Shown here in pieces: positions 53,706-63,760 of a DNA stretch of 64,000 nt. Made by a program: the position numbers and the translations under genes. The notes beneath the pieces were generated by a model that saw only the letters and a list, made by a program, of their open reading frames with translations, was not told the origin of the DNA and made no database searches. The DNA lies in contig NZ_KQ033912.1 in the NCBI RefSeq assembly GCF_000969835.1, positions 2,369,920 to 2,433,919 of the forward strand, written 5' to 3'. The first letter of the stretch is position 1. Every line of letters begins with the position of its first letter. The DNA comes from Parabacteroides goldsteinii DSM 19448 = WAL 12034. GTDB lineage: Bacteria; Bacteroidota; Bacteroidia; Bacteroidales; Tannerellaceae.

Positions 53706-56462
53706 ATGAAAGTATATTTGAAACTTTGCATGCTCCTTCTTCTAGGAGGTTTTCCTTGGAATATAGTGCAGGCAACTCCCTATAATATTGCCCCGCAAGC
53801 ACGTGTATCGGCTTCCTCTTCGATTGATGCCGGTCACGATGCGGCAAAGGTGATCGATGGCCTGATACGGGTACCGGGAAAAGGGGAATGGGTATCTAAA
53901 AGTACGGAGACTTTCTGGGGACAGATCGATTATCCCTGGATACAGTTAGATTGGGAACGCCCCGTGAATATCAATAAAATTATTCTGTATGACCGTCCGG
54001 CCATGGAGGCACATGTAGCCGGAGGCGTATTGCATTTCAGTGACGGCAGTAAGATCAATGTCTGGGGAATGGCTAATGACGGGACTCCCAAAGAGATTGA
54101 GTTTGAGTCGCGGAAGGTCGAGTGGGTACGGTTCGAGGTGACTGATGCCGCCGGTACGCAGGTAGGGCTTTCGGAGATCGAGGTGTTTCCTTCTCCCGAT
54201 GATTATACGGATCATGTATCCTGGGTAAATCCTTATATCGAGACTGCCCGTGGACGGTATTTTTTCTTTATCACAGGGAACCAACCTTATGGGATGATAG
54301 GGGCGGCGCCTCTGACAAGAAACAAGAATCAGTATGGAGGCGGGTATAATTATAATTCGACGGAAGTGCTGGGGTTCCCGCAGATCCATTGCTGGATGCT
54401 GTCCGGGTTGACGGTGATGCCGGTGACGGGCGAGGTGGACCCGACGGGAGGAGAACAGTCCTGGAAATCTTCTTTCCTGCATCAGGGAGAGATTGTACAA
54501 CCGGGTTATCACAGGTTGTTTCTGGATACTTATAAAATGTGGGTGGAGCAGACAGCTACCGATCGCGTCAGCTTCTACCGGTTTACGTATACGGAGGAAA
54601 ATCCGGCTGATATTTTGCTGAACCTGGGTGGTTATGTCGACACTTCGACAATGGTAAATGCCCATGTTTATAAAAAGGGAAATGAAGGTGTGGAAGGCTA
54701 TTTCGATACGACCGGACGCTTGTGGGGCGGTCCCGATGTGGTCAGGATTTATTTTGCCGTTACATTCGATACTCCTTTCAGGTCGCTGGACGGCTGGGTC
54801 GGATCGGAGCAGTTCAAAGATATCAGCGAGTTGCAGGGTGCCGGAGAGAGTACTCCGAGAAACCAGGGAATGAGTTACCATGATGCTCGCACTTCGGGTG
54901 TGAAAGCGAATTATCAGGTACAACCGGGCGAACAGGTACAGATGAAGGTGGCTATCTCCTATGTCAGTACGGACAATGCCTGGGAGAATCTGGAGCAGGA
55001 TTGCAGCCACTGGGATTTTAATCGGGTACGGCAGGAGTCACAGCAGGAATGGAATGAATGGTTGGGACGGATCGATGTGAAAGGAGGAAGCCATGACTAA
55101 CAAATGAAGTTCTATACCGATTTGTGGCATTCTTTACTGGGAAGGCATAAACTGGATGATTATAACGGCGAATATCCGGATTATACGGATGGTACCCGGG
55201 AAGGTTCTAAAACGAAAAATATCCGTTTCCATGTAAGGCAACTGGCTAAGGACCGGGAAGGGAAGGTGAAACATCACATGTATAACTCTGATGCGTTTTG
55301 GTTGACACAATGGAACCTGAATACGCTTTGGGGATTGGCTTATCCTTCGGTATTGGATGATTTTGCGGCTTCTTTGCTGGAATACGATGTGAATGGGAAT
55401 CTGCTTCCCCGCGGGCCTTGCGCCGGTGGATATTCATATATCATGTCCGGATGTCCTGCTACCTCTCTTATCACGAGTGCTTTCCAAAAAGGACTGACCA
55501 GGAAGTAGGATCAGCAAAAAGCGTTCAAGGCGATGAAACGGAATCATTCCAAAGGAGGAATGCTGGCATTGGGAATGGATAAGGAGTTAGATTTTTATGT
55601 TCGTAACGGATATTGTCCCGGTAATGCCGGTCTGACCATCCAGTGGGCGTTTGAAGATTGGGCTTTGGCTGAAATGGCTGCTAAAATGGGAAAGAAAAGC
55701 GATTATAACTATTTCCATAAACGGGCTACAGGCTGGCCTGCTTCTTTTAATAAAGAACTGGGACTGATCTTGCCGAAGAGGGCAAACGGTGAATGGTTGC
55801 ATACTGACCCTTTGAGCGGTAACGGATATGTAGAGGCCAACGCTTGGCAGGCGACGTTCGGACTTTCGCACGATATCCCTGTGTTGGCAAGGTTGATGGG
55901 AGGAAATGACAGTCTTTGCAGTAAGTTGGATTTTGCTTTCAAGCAGTCGGAGTCAACAGATTTTGTCTATGGATACGGCAGTGGTTATGTCAGTTATGCG
56001 AACCAGCCGGGTTGTTCGAATGCACATGTCTTTTCGCATGCCGGGAAACCCTGGCTGACTCAATACTGGGTGCGCCGTGTGAAGGAACAGGCTTACGGGG
56101 CGGTTACTCCCGACAGGGGATATGGCGGACATGATGAGGACCAGGGGCAGATGGGCGGCGTGAGCTCATTGATGGCGATCGGGTTGTTTGCCTTGGACGG
56201 CGGTTCTTCCCGTGATCCGCAATACGATATAACAAGTCCGGTGTTCGACGAGGTGACTATTTCGCTGGATACTGATTATTATAAGGGGAAAACCTTTAAA
56301 ATAAAGACTTACAATAATTCGGCAGCCAATTGTTATATCCAATGTGCACGGCTTAACGGAAAAGAGTACAACTCTTTCCGGATACCTCATGCAGTCTTTT
56401 CGGACGGAGGCTTGTTGGAGTTATGGATGGGGGATACCCCGAATAAGGCCTGGGGAAAATAG
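53706..56462 (+). pseudogene. GH92-family (alpha-mannosidase-type) gene interrupted by two in-frame stops
   Basis: One continuous frame of about 919 codons holds the whole protein but is broken by TAA at 55098-55100 and TAG at 55506-55508; there is no frameshift. Segments: signal peptide, F5/8-type-C-like domain (NIAPQARVSASSSIDAGHDA, FWGQIDYPWIQLDWERPVNI), GH92 N-terminal beta domain (YVNPYIETARGRY-like start at about 175), then after the first stop QMKFYTDLWHSLLGRHKLDD and GPCAGGYSYIMSGCPATSLI. After the second stop come DQQKAFKAMKRNHSKGG, YCPGNAGLTIQWAFEDWALA and GYGGHDEDQGQMGGVSSLMA. The stops fit single-base changes, for instance CAA to TAA and TAT or TAC to TAG. The active enzyme cannot be made without read-through. 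Sequencing error is possible but two independent errors are less likely. Confidence 0.85.
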
Positions 56463-56552
56463 GCGATGATTTGATGTTGTATATTACTAATGCAGTCTCC
56501 GGAGATATTTTAAGTATCTTTGGGGACTTATATATTCTAACTTCTGACTAAC

Positions 56553-59384
56553 ATGAAAAAGACGATCTCTTTATTTCTCCTTATGGGAGGATTTTTCTTT
56601 TCAAGCTGGGATATCAGTGCCCAGAATAAAATATCCCTGCCGGATATGGATTTATCCCTGGCCTACCAGCAGTATGGTTCGCCGATGAAGAATGCAGCTG
56701 TTACCGGTGAGAAACTGACGGTGGGCGGTGAGCATTTCGGACAAGGGATAGGCGTACAGGCAAACAGTAAGATCAAACTGAGCCTGCGGAAGAATACCGG
56801 GTTGTTTACCTGCAAGGTGGGTGTGAACGACCGTTCGCTGGATTATAAAAAAGAAGATTTCAGTAAGATACCGATGACGGACGGAACGATGCTGTTTTAT
56901 CAGACCGACGGTGCTGGAGGAAAGAAGCAGTTTGTCGGAGTAGGTGCCGGTGATGGCTCCTTTGATAAGGGAAGCGTTGTCTTTCGCCTGGTGGGGGACG
57001 GAAAGGAGTTGTATAACAGCGGTATGGTCCGTGGAGGCGAGAAAGCTCGTGAGGTGTCGCTCGATGTTTCAGGGGTCGATGTACTGGAACTGGTCGTTGA
57101 AGATGGAGGCGACGGTGTAAGCGGTGACCATGCCGATTGGATCGAGCCTGTTTTTTCTTATAATGAGATTAAGCCTTCGCTGGTGAATGCTGATTATAAA
57201 GGGGCTATCGAGACAATGCCTGCTGAGGTGGAAAGGGCGTTGCGCAGTAAGGTCGCTGCTCTGCCTGCCATCGATTTGCCGGTGGCGCGTCCGGAGTCGG
57301 ACTGGCTGCTCGATGCCAAAGGGGTGAAGGCCGGCGTATATCAGACGCATAACGGCAAAGATATTGTCCTTTCCAATGGATTGGTAAGCCGTATCTTCCG
57401 TATCTATCCGAATCTGGCGACTGTCGACCTGGTTAACCAGATGACAGGGGAAAGTATGCTGCGTGCCGTCAGTAACGAAGGTGTTCTGAAAATCGATGAT
57501 AAAGTGTATACGCTTGGTGGCCTCGACGGGCAGTTTGAGTATGGCTATACACAATATAAATGGGTCGACAGCCTGACGATCCTTCCGAATTCGTTTCGTG
57601 TGACCGGGTTCGATATTACTGAACTGGCTCCCCGTATCGCTTGGGCGAACAAACGCTGGTCGCTGGTGAAGCCGGGTGAAACGACAGGGAAGGTTCTCTC
57701 TTTCTATCTGGAAGGACCGGATTACCTGAAAGGTGTGAAGGTGAAACTGAATTATGCCCTCTATGACGGTATTCCCTGTATCAGTAAATGGATGGAGATC
57801 GAGAATAAGAGCGGTATGGGAATCACACTGGATGAATTTACCTTGGAGCAACTGGCGATGGCAGAACCGGAATCACCGGTGGAAGCCAAAAGGCCGGAGC
57901 AGTTCCTGAAACCGAATATCCATGTCGAGAGTGACTGGGCGTTTCTCGGCTTTACCGAACGGGAGGCCGACCGCACGGAATTCTGGAATACCGATCCACG
58001 CTATACTTCACAATGTAATTATCCGCTGCTTACTCCTTGCCTGCTGGAGGTAAAACTGCCGATGGGGCCGGACGAAGATATCCCCGACGGTGCTAAGTTC
58101 AATAGCTTCCGTACCTGGCTGATGCCTTTTGACAGCGATGACCGTGACCGGAAAGGACTTTTCCTGAAGCGGATGTACCGTAAGATCGCCCCGTGGACGA
58201 CTGAAAACCCGATCTTCCTGCATTGTGTATCTTCCGATCCGAAGGTGGTGAAGACGGCTATCGACCAGTGTGCGGAAACCGGTTATGAGATGGTGATCCT
58301 CAGCTTCGGTTCGGGACTGAATATGGAGGATGAGAGTGAAGCGAATATCACCAAATTCAAGGAGTTCACCGAATATGCCAACTCCAAAGGCATCGAACTG
58401 GGCGGTTATTCCCTGTTGTCCAGCCGTTGGATTAGCGATGAGGTCGACGTGATCAATCCCGAAACAGGAAAGCGCGGCGGTATGATCTTCGGCAGTTCTC
58501 CCTGCCTCTCCAGTGAATGGGGATACGATTATTTCCGCAAGATACGTTCTTTCTACGAGAAGACAGGAATGACAGTATTTGAGAACGACGGTTCGTATCC
58601 GGGCAATGTCTGTGCTTCGACCAGCCATGCCCATCATAAGGGTTTGAAAGACTCTCAGTGGAAACAACGCCAGCAGATTGTGAACCTGTATCAATGGATG
58701 TGTGAGAATGGCATTTATACCAATATACCCGATTTCGGTTATATGTTGAACGGTGGTACGAAAGTCGGTATCGGTTACCGTGAAGTAAACTGGTCGCTTC
58801 CCCGCGAACGGCAGTTGGTGTTGGGACGCCAGGTGATGTACGATGGCTTGTGGGAGCGCCTGCCGGGTATGTGCTGGACATTCGTTCCGCTTACCCAATA
58901 TCATGGCGGTGGGGCTGCCGCTACGCTCGAACCTTTGAAAGATCATATCCCTGATTATAAGGCGCACATGATCCAGAATTACGGTGCGGGGGTACAGGCT
59001 TGTTACCGCGGTCCGCGTCTGTATGATACACCGGAAACGAAAGCAGCCGTAGTAGAGGTGATCGACTGGTACAAGAAATACCGGACTATCCTGAACAGCG
59101 AACTGATCCATCTGCGCCGTGCCGACGGACGCGACTGGGACGGTTTCATGCATGTCGATCCGGAAGGGAAGGAGAAAGGTTTTGCCCTATTGTTTAACCC
59201 GACCGACAAGGCGATCACTCGTACGATCCGGCTTCCGCTTTATTACACCGGTATCTCCGATGTAGCGAAGATTAGGGAGAAAGAGAACGCTCCGGTTACC
59301 TATAAGCTGAACAGAGACTATACGGTAGACATCAAGGTGACTATTCCTGCCCGCGGAAATACCTGGCTGGTGGTGGAAAAATAA
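56553..59384 (+). CDS. NPCBM-domain protein with alpha-galactosidase-like (GH36/GH27-type) barrel
   Basis: Exported protein of 943 residues. Residues 30-210 form an NPCBM/NEW2-type carbohydrate-binding domain (GEKLTVGGEHFGQGIGVQAN, FTCKVGVNDRSLDYKKED, SLDVSGVDVLELVVEDGGDG). Residues about 250-520 form a beta super-sandwich (VLSNGLVSRIFRIYPNLATV). The barrel follows with YEMVILSFGSGLNMEDESEA and FENDGSYPGNVCASTSHAHH, whose Asp is the likely nucleophile of a clan GH-D type enzyme, and a C-terminal beta domain (GFMHVDPEGKEKGFALLFNP). The order fits GH36-like alpha-galactosidases, but the exact family is not certain. It starts 90 bp after the broken GH92 gene and ends the plus-strand enzyme operon. 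Confidence 0.75.
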   Translation: MKKTISLFLLMGGFFFSSWDISAQNKISLPDMDLSLAYQQYGSPMKNAAVTGEKLTVGGEHFGQGIGVQANSKIKLSLRKNTGLFTCKVGVNDRSLDYKKEDFSKIPMTDGTMLFYQTDGAGGKKQFVGVGAGDGSFDKGSVVFRLVGDGKELYNSGMVRGGEKAREVSLDVSGVDVLELVVEDGGDGVSGDHADWIEPVFSYNEIKPSLVNADYKGAIETMPAEVERALRSKVAALPAIDLPVARPESDWLLDAKGVKAGVYQTHNGKDIVLSNGLVSRIFRIYPNLATVDLVNQMTGESMLRAVSNEGVLKIDDKVYTLGGLDGQFEYGYTQYKWVDSLTILPNSFRVTGFDITELAPRIAWANKRWSLVKPGETTGKVLSFYLEGPDYLKGVKVKLNYALYDGIPCISKWMEIENKSGMGITLDEFTLEQLAMAEPESPVEAKRPEQFLKPNIHVESDWAFLGFTEREADRTEFWNTDPRYTSQCNYPLLTPCLLEVKLPMGPDEDIPDGAKFNSFRTWLMPFDSDDRDRKGLFLKRMYRKIAPWTTENPIFLHCVSSDPKVVKTAIDQCAETGYEMVILSFGSGLNMEDESEANITKFKEFTEYANSKGIELGGYSLLSSRWISDEVDVINPETGKRGGMIFGSSPCLSSEWGYDYFRKIRSFYEKTGMTVFENDGSYPGNVCASTSHAHHKGLKDSQWKQRQQIVNLYQWMCENGIYTNIPDFGYMLNGGTKVGIGYREVNWSLPRERQLVLGRQVMYDGLWERLPGMCWTFVPLTQYHGGGAAATLEPLKDHIPDYKAHMIQNYGAGVQACYRGPRLYDTPETKAAVVEVIDWYKKYRTILNSELIHLRRADGRDWDGFMHVDPEGKEKGFALLFNPTDKAITRTIRLPLYYTGISDVAKIREKENAPVTYKLNRDYTVDIKVTIPARGNTWLVVEK

Positions 59385-59417
59385 CTTACGTTGTTTGGTT
59401 CCTGCGGTGCTTCATTG

Positions 59418-59523
59418 AAAAAAGGGGTTGTCTAAAAAGTATTTCGGATACCTATCTGAGATTGATTTCAAATATTCAATTCTCAAGGACGAAAGAATGA
59501 CTTTTTGGACAGTCCCTTTTTTT
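59418..59523. mobile_element. MITE-like element or bidirectional terminator
   Basis: Terminal inverted repeats GGGGTTGTCTAAAAAGT (59424-59440) and ACTTTTTGGACAGTCCC (59500-59516) match at 14 of 17 positions and are flanked by A6 and T7, enclosing about 59 bp with further weak internal symmetry. Ends of the type GGGnnTGTCnnAAAAnT recall the terminal repeats of several IS families (from memory). The whole folds into one long hairpin with A/T tracts, so it also terminates the two convergent transcripts. It runs into the last two bases of the next gene. Confidence 0.5.
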
Positions 59524-61276
59524 ATAAGTTCCTGTATTTGTCGACGGTTTTCTTTATTCCATTTTCATCGTGATAAGCAGGAGGCAAGCTGAAGTTGAAA
59601 CCATACGGCAGGTAAAGTGTCGCACAGTCCGCTTTCGTTTCTTTCAGCTTCCGGTAATCTTTCCATAGCTTGTCATATCTTTTTATCGCTTTTCTGATCA
59701 ATGGCTTGTTGAAATGGCCTGTCATCTCTCCTTCATAACCTTTTAGCAAAATGATCCATCCTTGTTCGTAAATGGAATACAGCAGCAGACCGTATCGGGA
59801 AGATGTCCGGATATAATCGGCAACCGGTTTGTCTCCGCTCCCAATCGCTCCTGCAATTGCGTTGATCTGTTCCCATATCTTTACACTTTCGGCTTTCTCG
59901 GCAAGGACGGCATCCACCAGCTTCTTTTCGACAATCTGCCTGAAATCCTTCTCCAGTTCCTTTTCTCCCCCGATGAACTGGTCGCGTGTCCACCAGACAT
60001 TGATGGGCTGTACCAGGGAAGCACGTCCCCTGACGATCGCGTCTGCCGATAGCAGGCATATCCGGTGGAAACGTTCTATATCTTCTCCTTGGAAGCCTTT
60101 TGACGCGGCATACCGAGCGAAAATCTCTTTCTCGTCCAGTTCCGGATGATTCGCCCACTCCGCCAGAACGAATGTATTGACATCACACCATAGCTCGTTG
60201 CTGATATAAGGTCCGACCCATCCGCCACCGCGCGACCAGGTCCAGATACCGGCATAGTTGGGCGTTTCCTTCAACTGACGGAGGCTATGAACGACTGTAT
60301 CTTTCTTCAGTTCCTCGAATCCGTTGATCAGTCCGTCGGCTATATAGTTGGGATAAGCCCCTTTCCCCTCGTACTCCCGCTGGCACTGTATCTCTACCAC
60401 CTGCTTGTGCTGCCCGATTCCCAGCGTCGGATTGAATTTATAAGTACGGTGATAATCGCCCTGCACATACTTGATGCAGAAATAAAGGTTCGGGTGGATG
60501 GGGACGTAATCGGTTACGTTCAGGTAATATTCGGGATTGGTATGGAAGTAGCCGAAGTCCCAGGTACGATAGAACAGCTTCTTATTATATTTTACACAAA
60601 CCTCGTCGCGCAGCAGGTTGATCAGGTCGCGGTGTATCTTTTCTCCTCCGTCGCTTTTGTACGAGAAGTTATGGTCCCACGATTTCTCGTCGCGGGGTAT
60701 AGGATTGTTGCCGGTATGGTAAGGGATATTGTGCAGATAAGTTTCGCCAACACGGATCACCAGCCCGTCGAGGGTTGGGAACCGGTCGAATATCTCTCGT
60801 AACATGATACGGTGTATCTCCTGTGTCTTCGGACGCCTGAAGTCTACCCGTCCGGCGGCATCACAGATTTCGTCTTTGTATATCTCCACCAGTTTTTGGG
60901 GAAGGACGATGATGTCGGTGAAATAGTAGGCTTTCAGATGGTGCTTATGTATCTCTTCGATTTTCCGGTCGATGCGCGTTGCCAGCGAGTCGACCCACTT
61001 TCTTTCCGGAGAGCCTGCCGGGAAGATCGCCGGATTCAGCGACTCGTAGGTGACGGCACAATGTACCGACTGGAACTCGTTAATGACTTGCGCGTTGAAA
61101 TGGTAATCCACCAGCGTGGACGGGGCGTTGAATTGGGTTTTCGTAAAAGCCTCGCCCGGGTTATGATGGACCATATCCATGATGACTGTGGGTGAAGTCT
61201 CTTTCTGCCTGTTTTGGGAGAACAATCCCTGTACTCCCGCCAGAAACAGGAGGGTACATGCTAATATCTTCTTCAT
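59522..61276 (-). CDS. Exported putative glycoside hydrolase, TIM-barrel type, family unassigned
   Basis: Protein of 584 residues with a signal peptide ending QGLFSQ. The sequence reads as a TIM barrel: VIMDMVHHNPGEAF, VTYESLNPAIFPAG, LKAYYFTDIIVLPQKLVEIY, FPTLDGLVIRVGETYLHNIP, FYRTWDFGYFHTNPEYYLN, PNLYFCIKYVQGDYHRTYKF, VEIQCQREYEGKGAYPNYIA and YAGIWTWSRGGGWVGPYISN. The C-terminal 200 residues are helical. GLVIRVGE and EIQCQREYEG supply candidate catalytic glutamates. The plan is loosely like alpha-glucuronidases of the GH67 type, but I cannot assign it. It is the second gene of a minus-strand operon, 37 bp after the beta-helix gene. Confidence 0.65.
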   Translation of the reverse strand: MKKILACTLLFLAGVQGLFSQNRQKETSPTVIMDMVHHNPGEAFTKTQFNAPSTLVDYHFNAQVINEFQSVHCAVTYESLNPAIFPAGSPERKWVDSLATRIDRKIEEIHKHHLKAYYFTDIIVLPQKLVEIYKDEICDAAGRVDFRRPKTQEIHRIMLREIFDRFPTLDGLVIRVGETYLHNIPYHTGNNPIPRDEKSWDHNFSYKSDGGEKIHRDLINLLRDEVCVKYNKKLFYRTWDFGYFHTNPEYYLNVTDYVPIHPNLYFCIKYVQGDYHRTYKFNPTLGIGQHKQVVEIQCQREYEGKGAYPNYIADGLINGFEELKKDTVVHSLRQLKETPNYAGIWTWSRGGGWVGPYISNELWCDVNTFVLAEWANHPELDEKEIFARYAASKGFQGEDIERFHRICLLSADAIVRGRASLVQPINVWWTRDQFIGGEKELEKDFRQIVEKKLVDAVLAEKAESVKIWEQINAIAGAIGSGDKPVADYIRTSSRYGLLLYSIYEQGWIILLKGYEGEMTGHFNKPLIRKAIKRYDKLWKDYRKLKETKADCATLYLPYGFNFSLPPAYHDENGIKKTVDKYRNL

Positions 61277-61313
61277 AAATACTTGAATATATATCTATTA
61301 ATAACTTATTTCT

Positions 61314-63485
61314 TTAGAAGTGCCGGTTGGTGGTCTGTTGGTCTTTCAGCGAATCGAATCCGGCTTCCTGCTTCCCAATCGAATCCAGTAATTGCTTTCT
61401 GTCGGGTAACACCGTCCGGTAGTGATCGGTATACAAGCCACATTTCTTCAGTTCGTACCGTTCGTCTGGCTGCACTTCGGGTATTCGTTTCAAGTCCTTG
61501 TGTAAGATCACTCCATCGAAGTCCGGTGCCGGAAGTTGTAAGCAGTTGTTTTTTCCTATCCTTGAATATCTGAAATCATCTTCTTGGCCTTCTTTCCGGA
61601 CGCCCTCCTTGCAGTCGATGAAAATGTTATCGCTTATTTCGTTTTCCTGGGGGAGTTCCAGATGAGGACATTCCAGGAAAGTGCTGATTCCGGGAAAGCG
61701 GTTGTCCCAGGTTCCTTCCGGTATCCTGAAGAGACGGAACAGGTCGGCAAAGTCCGGGTTACCGGCATTATAATTGCGTTGTTTGCCTCGTGCGTCGATG
61801 CTGACGGCGGCTGTAGTACAACCGGCATAGAGGTTGTGGCTGATGTAATTATAATGTCCGCCGCCGATGATCGTGCCGACCAAAGCGCGATATACGACAT
61901 TGTTGTAGATCGAATCGCCCGCATGTCCGTCATCCCCGTAGATGGCATTTGCCCGGGGGATATGGTGGATGAAATTATTCCGTACCACATTCCCTCTTGA
62001 AGTCCAGTCCCAGCGGGCATAGAACGCTCCGACATCACCAGTCTTCCGGGCAATATCGAACACCTCGTTGTATTCGAGGACGTTCAGGTTTCCTCCATAA
62101 ATGAAAGCGGCATGGGGAGCATTGTGGACGAGGTTATGGGAAACCTTTATCCCGACCGCATTCCCTTCGTGAATTCCTATCCCGGTTTCATAGAAGCCGA
62201 CTTTTACCGCAGGGGCATAACTCTGCTGTATCTCTCCGAAGCGGGTGAAATAATTATTGTCGATGCTATGACCGCAGGTTTGCAGGGATGGGCGGTCACC
62301 GCCCGACACCTCGATACAGGTCCGCCCGATATGGCTGAAATCGGAGCTTTGTACCCGGTGTTCCTTTCCTCCGGTTATGGAGACTGCGTTTCCCAGGATA
62401 TTCCGGAAACTGCATCCGGCAATGAGATTCTTCTCCCCTTCCGCGATGCGGATGCCATCTCCCAGATGGTTTTTCAGTATGATGCCTTCCAGTTTCAGGT
62501 TCTTCATTCCGGTGATATCGAACAAGGTCGCCGGATGTGAAACCAGGCTCAGTTGCCTTTCATCGAAAGATTCGGGGGGCAGAAAATAGATTTTATGGGT
62601 AGTGAAGTCGACACACCATTCTCCGGGGCGATCGATCTCTTCGATCAGGTTCTCCACATAATAGTTCTCTTTTCCCGAGCCGGAAGGACGGTCGTATTTC
62701 GAGCCGATGCCTCCGAATATACCGACATCTTTCCCATTTTCCGTTTCGATGCCTACCGCCTGTGTCACGATACAGCGGACGGTGTCGATCTCCTGTATCT
62801 TTACGGTCCATGCCTGCCATGGGATCCTCCAGTAGCCGGTGAACCATACACCCGATGGAAGTGCTTCCGTCCAGGCGCCGTGGCGGGGATCGTCGTATTC
62901 AAAGATACCCCCTCTCTTTGCGTTCCCGAAGTTGTCGAGAACCTTTTTCATATACAGATATCCTTCGTTGGGATAACGGGAAAGCGGTAACAGTTCTTCC
63001 TGATAGATCAGTTGCGGGAAATTCTCCCGGGCTTTGAACCGTTCGGGGAAAGTTTCCACCCGGATGCCGAGTGCTTCCAGGTCGATCTCCCGGATACGGT
63101 CTGCCGCTTCTTTCCTTACCCGTTTTCTGATCCGGTCGTCGGTCACCGGTTTCAGGTATCCTGCCAGCGGTTTGTCGAGACGAAGGACGGCTTTATGTAA
63201 GTTGAGGGCTTTAATGGTCAGTTCTTTGACCGGACAGGTGTTGCCAGACAGCCGGATACCTTCGGACAGGAAATGATCGCCGTCGAGTAAAATCAGTTCG
63301 GCACTTTCTTCTTTCCCGGCAGATAAAGCAGACAGAGCTTCCTCAATCGTAGAGAACGGAGCCTGTACGGAGCCGTCGGGCACCGCTGTCCGGGGTAAAG
63401 GCGATATGTAAACCTTTCTTCCTTTTGCCGGAAGGGTTGCCAGGGAAAGGTAGGCGAACAGTATTGTCAGATAAAATATCTTCAT
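61314..63485 (-). CDS. Exported right-handed parallel beta-helix protein (probable glycosidase or lyase)
   Basis: Protein of 723 residues with a signal peptide (FYLTILFAYLSLATLPAKG). The mature start KVYISPLPRTAVPDGSVQAP and PFSTIEEALSAL are typical of beta-helix carbohydrate enzymes. A middle beta-rich insert (about 150-330, with YLYMKKVLDNFGNAKRGGIF) precedes rungs LEGIILKNHLGDGIRIAEGE, IAGCSFRNILGNAVSITGGK, VSHNLVHNAPHAAFIYGG, VRNNFIHHIPRANAIYGDDG and ISHNLYAGCTTAAVSIDARG. Similar architecture occurs in beta-helix glycosidases and in lyases; no catalytic set is identified. Distinct from the shorter beta-helix lipoprotein at 9300. First gene of the minus-strand operon; a promoter box lies about 45 bp upstream of its start. 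Confidence 0.8.
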   Translation of the reverse strand: MKIFYLTILFAYLSLATLPAKGRKVYISPLPRTAVPDGSVQAPFSTIEEALSALSAGKEESAELILLDGDHFLSEGIRLSGNTCPVKELTIKALNLHKAVLRLDKPLAGYLKPVTDDRIRKRVRKEAADRIREIDLEALGIRVETFPERFKARENFPQLIYQEELLPLSRYPNEGYLYMKKVLDNFGNAKRGGIFEYDDPRHGAWTEALPSGVWFTGYWRIPWQAWTVKIQEIDTVRCIVTQAVGIETENGKDVGIFGGIGSKYDRPSGSGKENYYVENLIEEIDRPGEWCVDFTTHKIYFLPPESFDERQLSLVSHPATLFDITGMKNLKLEGIILKNHLGDGIRIAEGEKNLIAGCSFRNILGNAVSITGGKEHRVQSSDFSHIGRTCIEVSGGDRPSLQTCGHSIDNNYFTRFGEIQQSYAPAVKVGFYETGIGIHEGNAVGIKVSHNLVHNAPHAAFIYGGNLNVLEYNEVFDIARKTGDVGAFYARWDWTSRGNVVRNNFIHHIPRANAIYGDDGHAGDSIYNNVVYRALVGTIIGGGHYNYISHNLYAGCTTAAVSIDARGKQRNYNAGNPDFADLFRLFRIPEGTWDNRFPGISTFLECPHLELPQENEISDNIFIDCKEGVRKEGQEDDFRYSRIGKNNCLQLPAPDFDGVILHKDLKRIPEVQPDERYELKKCGLYTDHYRTVLPDRKQLLDSIGKQEAGFDSLKDQQTTNRHF

Positions 63486-63530
63486 GCTGATAAATGGAAT
63501 GAATTAAGTTGTTGTTTGTTTGATACGAGG

Positions 63531-63538
63531 CAAAAGTA
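63531..63538 (-). promoter_or_regulatory. -7 box upstream of the minus-strand beta-helix operon
   Basis: TACTTTTG on the minus strand fits TAnnTTTG; predicted start about 40 nt before the ATG. No good -33 element, as expected for an activator-dependent promoter. Confidence 0.5.
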
Positions 63539-63620
63539 CGTGACAAAAGGGGGAGGATAGTAGGACTGGTCGTTCAAAATGTATGACAATGGTTACATAA
63601 AGCCGGTTTTATAAGAGTTT

Positions 63621-63675
63621 TGTTACTTTGATGTAACTTTTTTGATACGGTATCCCTTTCGTCAGAAGATACCGT
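63621..63675. promoter_or_regulatory. Two adjacent dyads, candidate regulator-binding region
   Basis: GTTACTTTGATGTAAC (63621-63636) and the pair ACGGTATC (63647-63654) / GATACCGT (63668-63675) are perfect dyads located 80-190 bp upstream of the beta-helix gene and downstream of the regulator gene. The first, followed by a T run, could also be a weak plus-strand terminator, though no plus-strand gene ends here. Confidence 0.4.
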
Positions 63676-63731
63676 GATGCTATCCTTTGGACTTAGTTAT
63701 TTGCATGCAGAGGCTTACTGTTCCCGAAGAA

Positions 63732-63760
63732 ACCTGCCGGCCCTCGTAAGGCTGGCAGGT
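63732..63760 (-). terminator. Hairpin terminator of the regulator gene
   Basis: ACCTGCC (63732-63738) pairs with GGCAGGT (63754-63760), continuing through G-T and GCC/GGC (63740-63742, 63750-63752). On the minus strand it is followed by TTTCTT, 7 nt after the regulator stop codon. Confidence 0.65.

Noticed and set aside
53946..55010. Long minus-strand frame (354 codons) across the GH92 pseudogene
   Set aside because: It is antisense to clear GH92 sequence and its translation lacks any domain or signal; a codon-usage shadow.
55104..56462. Two separate small plus-strand genes after the first stop in the GH92 region
   Set aside because: All pieces are in the same frame and together make one GH92 protein, so they are fragments of a single broken gene.
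58008..59153. Long minus-strand frame (381 codons) inside the NPCBM protein gene
   Set aside because: Antisense shadow of a well-supported gene; no family features.
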